From Haematobia irritans (Eukaryota > Arthropoda > Insecta > Diptera > Muscidae): a stretch of DNA of 64,000 bases. Location: the NCBI RefSeq assembly GCF_050003625.1, contig NC_134397.1, positions 197,367,063-197,431,062 of the forward strand, written 5' to 3'. The notes under the pieces were generated by a model. It worked only from the letters and a program-made list of their open reading frames with translations, was not told where the DNA came from and ran no database searches. Positions within the stretch are counted from its first letter, which is position 1, and every line of letters begins with the position of its first letter. This document shows, one piece after another, positions 49,066 through 60,005 of this stretch. The position numbers were made by a program, and so were the translations under genes.

Positions 49066-49186
49066 AATAGCCTGTTTCTGTATGTGGCACGAGCTCTATC
49101 GATCGACTGAAATGCATAGAAACAGCTGAGTTTTGGTTATAAAATCGATCGATAGATCTCGTGCGACATACAGAAACAGGCTATTA
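49066..49186. mobile_element. 121-bp hairpin MITE (MITE-F)
   Basis: The arms of 41 nt (TAATAGCCTGTTTCTGTATG ... ATCGATCG and its inverse) match at all but about two positions, with a 39-nt loop. Half of the same sequence is at 26940-26985. Confidence 0.8.
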
Positions 49187-51073
49187 AGGTCGTATTTTGC
49201 AAAAGTTAATTGTTTTAATTTTGAAAAGCGCATTTTTAATACTTTGAAAATGCCGAAAATTAGACCTCATGTTTTTCATTACAAACCCAACTGCTATTTG
49301 TTCCCGGCCCTGTCAAACCTTAGAGAAATTAATACAAACAGCTTCAAGCTTCCACCATGAATTTTGGTTTATCAAAACCAGATAAGATTTGCTAGTTCGG
49401 AACGGAACGGAAATCTCCACTTTGAAAACCTTACCTTATTATGCAATCATATTTTTTGATTTTGTTTATTTTTTTTTTTAGATTTTGTTCACATTTTTGA
49501 TTCATTGCCATTTCATTTGTAAAATCACCTATCATAGCTAAATTCTTTTATTAAAATAATTGTAATTATTTTTAACTTGATACTATTATTTTGTTTTATT
49601 TTGCAACAAAAATCATTGAACAAGAAAAACACAAAAAAAAATTAAGAAAATACATAAAAAGTGTTCAACACAAAATCTAGACTTAAAACATAACGGTACA
49701 GAAAACAGCATCTCTAATTAATTAAACAACAATTAAATGAGGAAAATCACGTTTAAAATGAATAAACGGATTTAATGATAATAATCAATCTATCTTAGTT
49801 ACATTTAAATCATAAACAAATAACAGCAGTTAAAGTTAAATATACCTTAACTTTATAAAATTACCTAGATTTAAAACAACTTGTTGTGTTGTAAACCAAG
49901 GAACATTTAGAAATCGTTTGGGTTTCCTTTTGATCCCATTATAGCTATAATTTGAATAATGATACATTTATTCCTCCCATCCCCTAGACTAAATCCAAGC
50001 AAGCCATCCCCACACCACCCCACCCCACTTAGTAGTTATATACCATACGAACAAAACAAATAAATATATTTGCCAACTGTAAACCCTTCCATACGCGCAC
50101 ACATCCATACCTCCAATCTAAAACCTGAACCTCAACAAAAATATTAAGTTTAATCAAATAACGGTTGTTTTATATTTTGTGATTTTTTTACGTACATATG
50201 TATATTTATGTTCTAGCATCATATCGTCGAAATCAAAGTCATCCAATTTCCGAATGTTCCTACCCGTCTATAAACATAATCCTCTTTAATATACATAAAC
50301 ATATATACATAAGTGTATACATTTGATTTTCTTTTGTAGTTTCTTTATAGTTATGTTAAACAAATTTCTCTCATAAATATGTTTAATTGTTCTTATACTT
50401 CATATTATATTTTTTTATAATTAAGTTTATTTTTTAATAGTTATTTTTTTGTGTTTAGTACAAAACACTAAAAACCTTCTTCAAAGTGTCCTATTATTTT
50501 ATATGGTTCTTGCTTTAAATAAATAATAATAGAAATTATACATAAAATTACAAGTGAACATTATGTAAGTAAAAAAACACACACACACATTGTAAAGTTT
50601 CGTTCAGATTTTTTCTATAGATTAAAAACGTTTTTATTGAGATGTATTTTTATTTTTCAAATTATTTCAATAAATATAATTAAAAAAAGTATATACATAC
50701 TTAACATGGTAAATACAATTTAATTTCATTGTTTGTTGGTTTTATAATGGTTTGTATTAATAAACACAGTAAAAATATAAACGTCGAATTTCCACATCTA
50801 AACAATGGTCCCTATCGACACTCTTAAATCAACTTTACTAGGGCCTTTTCGGAAATGCAATGTTGTGCTGCATGTTCTGCGCAACACATTCAAGCATCAT
50901 GTGCCTGGCAAAACTCCAAGCGTCAAAAGTTCAAAAACACAACAATCAAGCATATGTTGAGAAACATATTAAAAAACAAGTAGTACTAAAATGGCTGATG
51001 CAAAAACGAGTATTGAATTTTTGAATTATTTTTATTTCATATATTATTTTGGCATCTTTCTCATCAATTTTTT
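49187..51073. other. AT-rich DNA without recognised genes
   Basis: Very AT-rich (runs of TTTATT, AATAAA). Several AATAAA words could be polyadenylation signals, but which gene would use them is unknown. Confidence 0.35.
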
Positions 51074-52400
51074 AAGGTTAAAGTGAGTATTAAGTTTGAG
51101 TTTGGCCGCTAAAGTGAAAACTAAATCAGTAAAAACAAGTAAGTCGGGTGGGGCCGACTATATTATACCCTTCACCACTTTGTAGATCTAAATTTTCGAT
51201 ACCATATCACATCCATCAAATGTGTTGGGTGCTATATATAAAGGTTTGTCCCAAATACATACATTTAAATATCACTCGATTTGGACAGAATTTGATAGAC
51301 TTTTACAAAATCTATAGACTCAAAATGTAAGTTGGCTAATGCACTAGGTTGGAACACAATTTTAGTAAAAAAATATGGGAAACATTTAAATCTGAAGCAA
51401 TTTTAAGGAAACTTCGCAAAACTTTATTTATGATTTATCGCTCGATATATATGTATTAGAAGTTTAGGAAAATTAGTCATTTTTACAACTAAGCAGTGGC
51501 GATTTAACAAGGAAAATTTTGGTATTTTGATCATTTTTGTCGAAATCAGAAAAACATATATATGGGAGCTATATCTAAATCTGAACCGATGTCAACCAAA
51601 TTTGGCACGCATAGCTACAATGCTAATTCTACTCCCTGTGCAAAATTTCAACTAAATCGGAGTTAAAATTTGGCCTCTGTGGTCATATGAGTGTAGATCG
51701 GGCGAAAGCTATATATGGGAGATATATCCAAATCTGAACCGATTTCAACCAAATTTGACACGCATAGTTACAATGCTAATTCTACTCCCTATGCAAAATT
51801 TCGGAATCGGAGCAAAAAATTGGCCTCTGTGGGCAAATGAGTGTAAATCGGGCGAAAGCTATATATGGGAGCTATATCTAAATCTGAACCGATTTGGCTG
51901 ATATTTTGCAAGTTTTTCGAGACTCATAAAATATTCGGAATTTGAGGAAGATCGGTTGATATACACGCCAATTATGACCAGATCGGTGAAAAATATATAT
52001 GGCAGCTATATCTAAATCTGAACCAAAATCAATAGGGATCGTCTTTGAGCTGAAACAGGACCCTATTAGGACAATCGGACTAAAACTGCGAGCTGTACTT
52101 TGCACACAAAAATACATCAACAGACAGACAGACGGACATCGCTAAATCGACTCAGAATTTAATTCTAAGCCGATCCGTATACTAAAAGGTTGGTATATGA
52201 TTTCTCCGTCTTGGCGTTACATACAAATGCACAAACTTATTATACCCTGTACCACAGTAGTGGTGAAGGGTATAAAAAGCATAAAATTATAAATATGTGT
52301 TGCAAATTTTATTATAACTTGATGGGGAATAGCCCAAAGCAAAGTTTGTATTCCTTAAAATGGTTTATAAAAGAAAAGAAAGCGGCTAAAGGTGGGTATT
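51074..52400 (-). mobile_element. MITE-B copy split by family G1 element
   Basis: Left piece 51074-51130 (AAAGTGAGTATTAAGTTTGA, CCGCTAAAGTGAAAACTAAA); right piece 52276-52400 (GCATAAAATTATAAATATGT ... GCGGCTAAAGGTGGGTATTA). Together they follow MITE-B as seen at 54503-54718, with family G1 sequence between. Confidence 0.7.
51131..52275. mobile_element. Unclassified repeat element, family G1
   Basis: Begins ACAAGTAAGTCGGGTGGGGCCGACT-type hairpin, then ATTATACCCTTCACCACT; ends AGTGGTGAAGGGTATAAAA. The interior repeats a module with GGGAGCTATATCTAAATCTG and AACCGATTTCAACCAAATTT about three to four times, then CAGACAGACAGACGGACATC. No coding sequence. Same layout as the element at 36095-37131. 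Confidence 0.7.
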
Positions 52401-52617
52401 AAGTTCGAGCCGCTAAAATCCTAATTTTTTCACGATTACTTTTCTTTAATAATCCATTTTAAGGAATATAGACTTTGTGAAAATTTGCTTTGGGTTATTC
52501 CCCATCAAGTTATAATAAAATTTGCAACAAATTTTTTTTTGCTGATTTAGTTTTCACTTTAGCGGCTAAACTCGAACTTAGTACTCACCTTAACCTCGAA
52601 CTTAATACCCACCTTAA
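52393..52617 (+). mobile_element. MITE-B copy
   Basis: Ends GGTGGGTATTAAGTTCGAG and CTCGAACTTAATACCCACC inverted, interior TTCACGATTACTTTTCTTTA and CCCCATCAAGTTATAATAAA. A partial duplicate of the right end is included. Confidence 0.75.
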
Positions 52618-52832
52618 GGTGAGTACTATGTTCGGTTTTCGAGTTGAAAATCATTTATTTTCGCGATTACTTTTCCTGAAATAATCAAAATTATAAATGA
52701 AAACAAACATATTCCCATAATGTCTTGCCGAAATTTAGAGGAACAAGAAACTGCACATCAATTGAGTTAATTTATCTGCTTTATATTGAACTGTCAACTC
52801 GAAAAGCGAACATAGTACTTACTTTTAAGGTG
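52616..52832 (+). mobile_element. MITE-C copy
   Basis: Ends AAGGTGAGTACTATGTTCGG and CGAACATAGTACTTAC, inverted. It abuts the MITE-B copy, sharing its AAGGTGAGTA-type end. Confidence 0.65.
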
Positions 52833-53096
52833 GTTTCCAAAAGCAAGAAATTACAAAAAATTAATAAGAGCACGTTTGAACATAGAAGGAGAAATTGCGG
52901 CAGGAAGAAAATAGGACTGAAATCAGGGATTTATACACACACTTTCAACAAATATTGTAATGCTTAATGTACTTGCATCGGCTTTGTTTGACAACTTTAA
53001 AGTACTATTACCAAAACTATTCGAACTACTCGTATCTTCCTACAAACTTCTTGCAGTAATAAATTTAGCTTTTTATACTTTTTTCTGTAAATAACA
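52833..53096. other. Spacer
   Basis: AT-rich, nothing recognised. Confidence 0.3.
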
Positions 53097-53098
53097 TA

Positions 53099-54276
53099 AC
53101 AGGTTGGCTGATAAGTCTAACAAAGAAAAACACATTTTTTTGTCAAAATTCGTTTTTATTATTCAGCATAGTTCCCTTCAAGAGCGATACGATTATAACG
53201 ACCTTCCAATTTTTTGATACCATTTTGGTAGTACTTCGGATTTGCCTCAAAATAGGTCTCAGTTTCGGCGATCACCTGTTCATTGCATCCAAATTTTTTC
53301 CCTGCGAGCATCCTTTTGAGGTCTGAGAACAAGAAAACGTCGCTGGGGGCCAGATCTAGAGAATACGGTGGGTGGGGAAGCAATTCGAAGCCCAATTCAT
53401 GAATTTTTGCAATCGTTCTCAATGACTTGTGGCATGGTGCGTTGTCTTGGTGGAACAACACTTTTTTCTTCTTCATATGGAGCCGTTTTGACGCCATTTC
53501 GACCTTCAAACGCTCCAATAACGCCATATAATAGTCACTGTTGATGGTTTTTCCCTTCTCAAGATAATCGATAAAAATTATTCCATGCGCATCCCAAAAA
53601 ACAGAGGCCATTACTTTGCCAGCGGACTTTTGAGTCTTTCCACGCTTCGGAGACGGTTCACCGGTCGCTGTTCACTCAGCCGACTGTCGATTGGATTGGA
53701 GCCATGTTTCATCCATTGTCACATATCGACGGAAAAACTCGGGTGTATTACGAGTTAACAGCTGCAAACACAGCTCAGAATCATCAACACGTTGGTGCTA
53801 TTGGTCAAATGTGAGCTCGCGCGGCGCCCATTTTGCACACAGCTTCCGCATATCCAAATATTGATGAATGATATGACCAACACGTTCTTCATTTTACGAT
53901 CAACTTCATTTTACGGTCATTAAAAATCATTTTTTGATGTTTTCGTCGGTAACCACCTCTTTCGGGCGTCCACTGCGTTCACCGTCCTCCGTGCTCATTT
54001 CACCAATCAATTATTGTTGATTTCCCTGGGGTAGAGTCCGGAAATTCTTTATCAAGCCAAGTTTTTGCTTCCACCTTATTTTTTCCCTTCAGAAAACAGT
54101 ATTTTATCAAAACACGAAATTCCTTTTTTTCCATTTTTTTTCACAATACTAATTGACTAACAGACGTCAAATTTTGACACGAATCATTTGAAGGTTGGTG
54201 CTATATAAAAATAATATGCATTTCATACTAGCGACGCCATCTATGTGTCAGACCGGGGACTTATCAGCCAACCTGT
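53099..54276 (-). mobile_element. Himar1-like mariner, defective
   Basis: Terminal repeats ACAGGTTGGCTGATAAGTC (left) and GACTTATCAGCCAACCTGT-like (right), flanked by TA at 53097-53098 and 54277-54278; 1178 bp. The minus-strand frame 53611-53159 encodes the C-terminal half of a DD34D transposase: VFWDAHGIIFIDYLEKGK, VLFHQDNAPCHKS (second Asp), HPPYSLDLAPSDVFLF (third Asp). Upstream, YVTMDETW (first Asp) is present, but a TGA stop lies between it and this frame (near 53675), and the N-terminal part is shortened. So the copy cannot make a full transposase. Confidence 0.93.
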
Positions 54277-54445
54277 TAGCTTTGACTCATTTGAAGTATC
54301 ATTTAATTCACAAGTTAGATTTATATATTATTCCATTTGTCGTGTTTGAGCAGTGTTGCCAACTCCCCAAGGACAAAACGCACCAAAAATATATTATAAA
54401 TTCTAACATACCATCTTCCACCACAAAATAAAAATTTAAATGCTC

Positions 54446-54477
54446 TACTAAAAAAAAAAAAAAAAAAAAAAAAAAAA
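54446..54477. repeat. Poly(A) run
   Basis: About 28 consecutive A residues, followed by a MITE-B copy about 25 bp on. Confidence 0.8.
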
Positions 54478-54502
54478 CTTCCGAAGATGTATTATAGAAG
54501 TT

Positions 54503-54718
54503 AAGGTGGGTATTAAGATCGAGTTTAGCTGCTAAAATAGTCATTTTTTCACAATTACTTTTCTTTAATAATTCATTTTAAGGAATACAAACTTTGTGAA
54601 AATTTGCTTTTGGCTATTCCCCATCAAGTTATAATAAAATTTGCAGCAAATATGCATAATTTTATGCATATTTTATAGTTTCCACTTTAGCGGCAAAACT
54701 CGAACTTAGTACTCACCA
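54503..54718 (+). mobile_element. MITE-B, complete copy
   Basis: Ends AAGGTGGGTATTAAGATCGA and CTCGAACTTAGTACTCACC, inverted with mismatches, about 216 bp; interior as in the other copies (CCCCATCAAGTTATAATAAA). Confidence 0.8.
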
Positions 54719-55547
54719 TTATGAACCGCTATTCAAGTATACACTTTGATCAGTTTTAATGCTTTCGTCCTATTCATTTTGATCAATGATGTTTTTCAAC
54801 TTTCAAAATATTAATATATGGAAGGAGTCTATTGCTTATTTCAGTTGTGCGTGCTTTTGTGAATTTAATACAAACGTTTTTAATGACATCTTTACCAAAT
54901 TCAAAATCCTACAAATCCTACAGAATATCCTAAATAACAATATTAATTAAAAAATAATCAATACCAACTTCATAACAATCAAATTCTATATTTGGCAATA
55001 AATTTGAGTTTCTTCGGCTCTTGAAAGTCTAATCAAAATTTTTGTATCAATTAAACTTAATACTGTTCAAAATAAAAAAAAGCACCAAAAGCACTAAATG
55101 AAAATGCCAGAAAGCACCAAGTTGGTGCTTTTTTTGAAAATGCACCAAAAAGGCAATTTGGTGCTTTTTAGAAATCAAAAAGCACTAAATTTGGTGCTAA
55201 AAGCACCAAATTGGCAACACTGTGTTTGAGCATACTCAAACAAAATATGCAACAAAAAAGCATCTTCAACATCTGATAAGTAACAGCTGCGCAACAAAAT
55301 CAATGTTGCATAGCAGTCGCAGCGCAACATTGTGTTTCCGAAAAGGTCCTTAATAAGTTGTAAGTTGATCATATCAATCGACACACAAAAAGTAAAAAAT
55401 AGAGATACTCACGGAGTCAAATTTTGGGAACGATGGCGCCAATATCTATAATGGACCGATATGAAACAGCTTGTATATGGTTGCTTAATTGTGAACACTA
55501 ACGAATTACGAACCGATCGAATGAAAACTAAGTACCAGGGTGTTTAG
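54719..55547. other. Intergenic DNA, no gene recognised
   Basis: At 55080-55210 the words AAAGCACCAAA and TTGGTGCTTTT recur in both orientations, a small local inverted-repeat cluster. No coding signal. Confidence 0.35.
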
Positions 55548-55672
55548 ATTAGGTTAGGTTAAGTACAACATCCCTATATTTTAGGTTTACTTCGAGTATT
55601 CAGTACATTGTAAACTACAGGTGGCGAACTTCTCTATTATCAATGAGTCCTGCCCGAATCTATCGTGCGTTT
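55548..55672 (-). mobile_element. Old SINE/LINE-B tail fragment
   Basis: GATTAGGTTAGGTTAAG followed by a decayed version of the SINE 3' part (TTCGAGTATTCAGTACATTG, GGCGAACTTCTCTATTATCA). Confidence 0.55.
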
Positions 55673-56130
55673 TCTGATACACACATGTCTGCTTTCGTGA
55701 GGTATCACACTTAAGAGGTGCTCTGGACCACACTTCACACCATAACAGACCTGAAAAATGTACACAAACATTTTTTCTTTGTAGACCAAGTGATAGCTAT
55801 CGTATGCAAAGTTAGAAAAATTTTAACACAAAAAAAACAGATTCTGAAATATTACATGTTTTTATATTGTTTGCACATTTTATTGAGCAAAATCACTTGC
55901 ATATGGCACGAAATACGATTTTAAAAGACATCTAAAATTTTAACAAAAATTTCTTCTGACTGGAGTATACGTTTAGGGATTGGTTTTACTTTTTATTCCA
56001 CAATCTACCGTAATTTTACCAGCAAAATTGCTAGTTTATAGTTTCTGTCTGCAAATAAAATGCATTGCAAAAAAACTTTAATGTCGATCTCGATCAGAAG
56101 TCCGAAAAAAGTGTGTCAGATAAGTTTGTT

Positions 56131-56292
56131 AGGTTAGGTATAGTGGCAGCCCAATATTTCAGGCTCACATGGACTATTCAGTCCATTGTCCACATTGCAT
56201 TGAAACCACTTAGAGAAGCTTTGAAACCCTAAGAAATGTCACCAGCATTACTGAGGTGCGATAATCCATCGCTAGAAAACTTTTTGGTGTTC
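56131..56292 (-). mobile_element. SINE copy, internally deleted
   Basis: (GGTTA) start, GGCAGCCCAATATTTCAGG, ATTCAGTCCATTGTCCACAT and then GAAACCACTTAGAGAAGCTT, ending CTTTTTGGTGTTC; the middle and the tRNA-like head are missing. Confidence 0.75.
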
Positions 56293-56321
56293 CTAAGTAA
56301 GTAATAATAATCTCCAAACAA

Positions 56322-56490
56322 TGTGGAAAGCCGTTCGGACTCGGCTATAAAAAGGAGGTCCCTTGTCATTGAGCTTAACATAGAATCGGGCAGCACTCAG
56401 TGATAAGTGAGAAGTTCACCACTGTGGTATCATAATGGACTGAATAGTCTAAGTGAGCCTGATACATCGGACTGCCACCTAACCTAACCT
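56322..56490 (+). mobile_element. SINE 3' half, inverted relative to the previous copy
   Basis: CGTTCGGACTCGGCTATAAA to GACTGCCACCTAACCTAACC. Head-to-head with 56131-56292. Confidence 0.8.
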
Positions 56491-56725
56491 AACACATAAA
56501 AAATATTTTTTGTCTTCTATCACGAATTTAAAGAAGTTATTTTGTTTTTACCAGGACAAGTAGGAACCCCCAGATTCTAATTCCTAAAATGCACAGTCAG
56601 TTTTATGAGTAATCATTTTTAGTGAGGGTTTCACTTATGTGGAAATCGACTGCCATTATTTTTGCGTAATATTTCTTTTTCTAAAAGGTTATTTATATTT
56701 ATATTGCTGTGTGAAATAAATGAAA

Positions 56726-59700
56726 TGAAATTCATTGATCCAATTAATATTTTAATTGAAATGTTTTCAATCACCGAAGGTTAGGTTAGGTTAGGTTAAA
56801 GTGGCAGCCCGATTAAGATTCAGGCTCACTTAGACTATTCAGTCCATTGTGATACCACATTAACTAAAAGTACCTATTACATATGGGCACTTCTAGTTTT
56901 AACCGTTGAACCTTCTCGATTATTTTCTTCTGTTGAACCAACCAGATTGTTCCAAAAACATTAGCAGACTGCTTAAGTTAACGTTTTCCAGGTCCGCCAG
57001 TAATCTGAAGCTATATGCCCCTAAAATTTGCTTACGCCTTACACAAAATGCAGGACACTCACACAAGAGGTGTTTTGCAGATTCCTTTTCCTCCGCATCA
57101 TGACAGCTCATACAATAGTCATTATACTTCGCACCAATAGTTTTTGCAAAATCGCCTATCAGGCAGCGACCCGTTATAGCAGATATCAGGAGTGATATCT
57201 GGTGTCTCGAGAACACTAGCATATATAGTGTGCGGTTTAAGTTTAAATGGGGCCATATTTGCTTGGTGTCGTTACAACCCTTACAATTCTCCCATCGAAC
57301 ATTTGCCATCATGACAGCCTTCTCACGCAGTAAGAGCTTGCAGGTAGCCAGAGGCACACCAACAGATTCTAGTTCCCCTGGAATATGTAAGGTAGTTCCT
57401 AGCCTTGCTAGCTCATCTGCTTCGCAGTTCCCCGGTATGTTCCTGTGGCCAGGCACCCATATTAGGTGAATATTGTGCTGCTCAGCCATCTCATTGAGAG
57501 ATGTGCGGCAGTCGATGGCCGTTTTCGAGTTGAGGAACACAGAGTCCAAGGATTTTATTGCAGGTTGACTGTCTGAGTATATATTAATGCCAATATTGCT
57601 TGGAGCATTACTTCTCAGCCAATTCACCACTTCTCTTATTGCTAATATTTCAGCCTGAAAAACACTACAGTGATCAGGTAATCTTTTCGCTATTCGAAGT
57701 TCCAGATCTTTAGAATATACTCCGAAACCCCACTTGGCCATCCAATTTGGAGCCATCAGTGTAGAAATCTATATATCTTTTATTCCCCGGGGTCCGTGTA
57801 CACCACGCCTCACTGTTGGGAATTAGTGTCTCAAACTTTTTGTCGAAAAGTGGACTCGCCAAAGTGTAATCCACTACGTTAGGCACATCTGGCATTATTT
57901 TGAGGACCGAACTGTGACCGTAACTTTTTTCCGACCACAGCGATAGCTCGCGCAACCGCACAGCCGTTGTTGCAGCTGACTGTTTGGCCAAAATGTCTAA
58001 AGGCAATAGATGCAGTATGACATTAAGGGAGTTTGTTCCTGTCTTGCTGAATGCACCTGAGATACACAAGCACGCCATACGCTGAACTTTGTCTAAACTT
58101 GTCGGCTGGTGAAGTGCCGGCCACCAGACTGCAACACCAAAAAACATTATAGGTCTAACCACTGCCGTGTATAGCCAATGTACAATTTTTGTTTTAGTCC
58201 CCACTTTTTCCCTATTGCCTTTTTGCACGAGTATAAAGCTACCGTTGCTTTCCTCGCCCTTTCTTCAATATTAAGCTTAAAGTCAGCTTACTGTCCAAAA
58301 TAACGCCAAGGTATTTTGCACACTCCCGAAAGGGAATTTCAATACCCCCTAAGGAAATGGGCCTAACCGTGGGAGTTTTGCGATCTTTGCAGTACATGAC
58401 TAGTTCTGTCTTTGCAGGATTTACCCCAAGACCATTATCTTTCGCCCATTTCTCAGTCATCCGGAGGGCTCTCTGTATAATATCTCTAACTGTTGATGGT
58501 AATTTTCCCCTGACTGCTAGCGCCACATCATCTGCGTATGCCACCACTTGTATCCTTTCTTTTTCTAGGGAAACCAGAAGGTCGTTTATAGCAACATTCC
58601 AAAGAAGAGGTGATAGAACTCCTCCTTGAGGAGTGCCTCTGTTCACATACCTTTGTATGTTTGCTTGTCCTAGTGTGGCTGAAATGCGTCTCTTCCTTAG
58701 AAGTTCGTCTAACAGCCTAAGTATACCTGGATCAACATTCAGAGTTGTCAGTCCATTTAATATCGAGCTCGGATGGACGTTATTGAAGGCCCCTTCTAGA
58801 AATGCCACGATTGTGTATTCTTTGACAGATAGTGAGCTTTCAATAAAGCTGACTAGTTCATGTAATGCGGTCTCAGTAGACCTGCCCTTCGAGTATGCAT
58901 GTTGTCGTTTCGAGAGCAAACTTGAATCGACGCTAGTTCTAAGATAAAGATCTATCATCCTCTCCAGAGTCTTAAGTAGAAATGATGATAAGCTGATTGG
59001 TCGGAAATCCTTCGCATTCGAGTGAGAGGCTTTTCCCGCTTTAGGTATGAAAACGACTTTTGATTCTCTCCACTTTCGTGGAATATATGCTAAGTTGATA
59101 CATCCTATATATTTCGCCGACAACCAGGGGATAATTCTGTCAGCCACTGCTTTTAACTCCGCCGGAGTAATTCCATCAGGTCCGGGGGATTTGAATGATC
59201 CAAAGCTATTTAACGCCCATTTTATTCTAGATTCTGATACAATTTCCTCGATAGGAAACGACCGCTGAGCCACTGTGGCAACGCCAGTGCATGGTTCAAC
59301 CGTCTGATTTCCGGGAAAATGTGTGTCCAATAGTACCTCCAGCGTCTCCTCACTGGGCGTTGTCCAATTGCCTTCCGATGTTTTAATGAAACCTGGAGCG
59401 GAGCTCGTGGATGCTAGCACCTTCCGTAGTCTGGAAGCCTCGGACGTATTCTCAATGCTGCTGCAGTAATCATTCCAAGAGTTATGCTGAGCCTTTCTCA
59501 GTTCTCGCTTGTATCCTCTCAGATTCTTCTTGTAAGCGTCCCAATCCACAGGAGCTCTGGTGGACTTTGCTTTGTTAAAGAGCTTCCTGCACGATTTCCT
59601 CATATTACCTAACTCCGTAGACCACCATGGTGGTCGATTTTTCCCCCTTGGCTTCCCTTCAGTGAAATGTTGAAGGCCTTAGTAATCCTCTCCACTGCGT

Positions 59701-60005
59701 GTTCGATAACTTGCACAGTGCTCATATTTGTCTCTGGTATTTCCGGTATCATCATATTGAACGATTCCCTATACCTATTCCAGTCAGCTTTCCTAACATT
59801 TGGCGGAAATATGGTCTTGGTGGTATGAACATCAATCACCGAAACAATAGTATCAAGTAAAAAATTAATTGATACTAATAATTTTTGTGATTTATTTTTG
59901 TTGCAATTTAAAAAATTTGTTGAATCAATTGGATTTTAATTTGAATATTTTTTAAAACTCAATTAAGACTTTAACTGAAAATTGTTGTGAGTTTTTTTCT
60001 GTGAA
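56726..60005. mobile_element. MITE-D copy split by LINE-B
   Basis: Left piece 56726-56778 (ATTGATCCAATTAATATTTT) and right piece 59832-60005 (AAAAAATTAATTGATACTAA ... GAGTTTTTTTCTGTG) join into the MITE-D pattern of 32722-33012. TCAATCACCGAA appears at both junctions. Confidence 0.8.
56779..59831 (-). mobile_element. LOA-like LINE (LINE-B), 5'-truncated, with RNase H
   Basis: 3053 bp with a perfect 12-bp duplication TCAATCACCGAA at 56767-56778 and 59832-59843. The minus-strand frame 59603-58239 is RT: SFKSPGPDGITPAELK, DFRPISLSSFLLKTLERMID, GTPQGGVLSPLLWNVAINDL, VVAYADDVALAV (intact catalytic box), AKYLGVILDSKLT. Frames 58228-57710 and 57756-56920 continue it with FYTDGSKLDGQ, VFQAEILAIREVV, INIYSDSQPAIKSL (RNase H D-E-D residues) and a CHDAEEKESAKHLLCECP knuckle. 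Frameshifts near 58235 and 57735 break the protein, and a V-A-F-LEG replaces the usual D in the first RT Asp motif. The endonuclease is cut off at the 5' end. The 3' tail is (TAACC)n. Confidence 0.9.

Noticed and set aside
54446..54477. Poly(A) tail of a processed pseudogene
   Set aside because: No coding-like or gene-like sequence precedes it on either strand; it lies between the mariner and a MITE-B.
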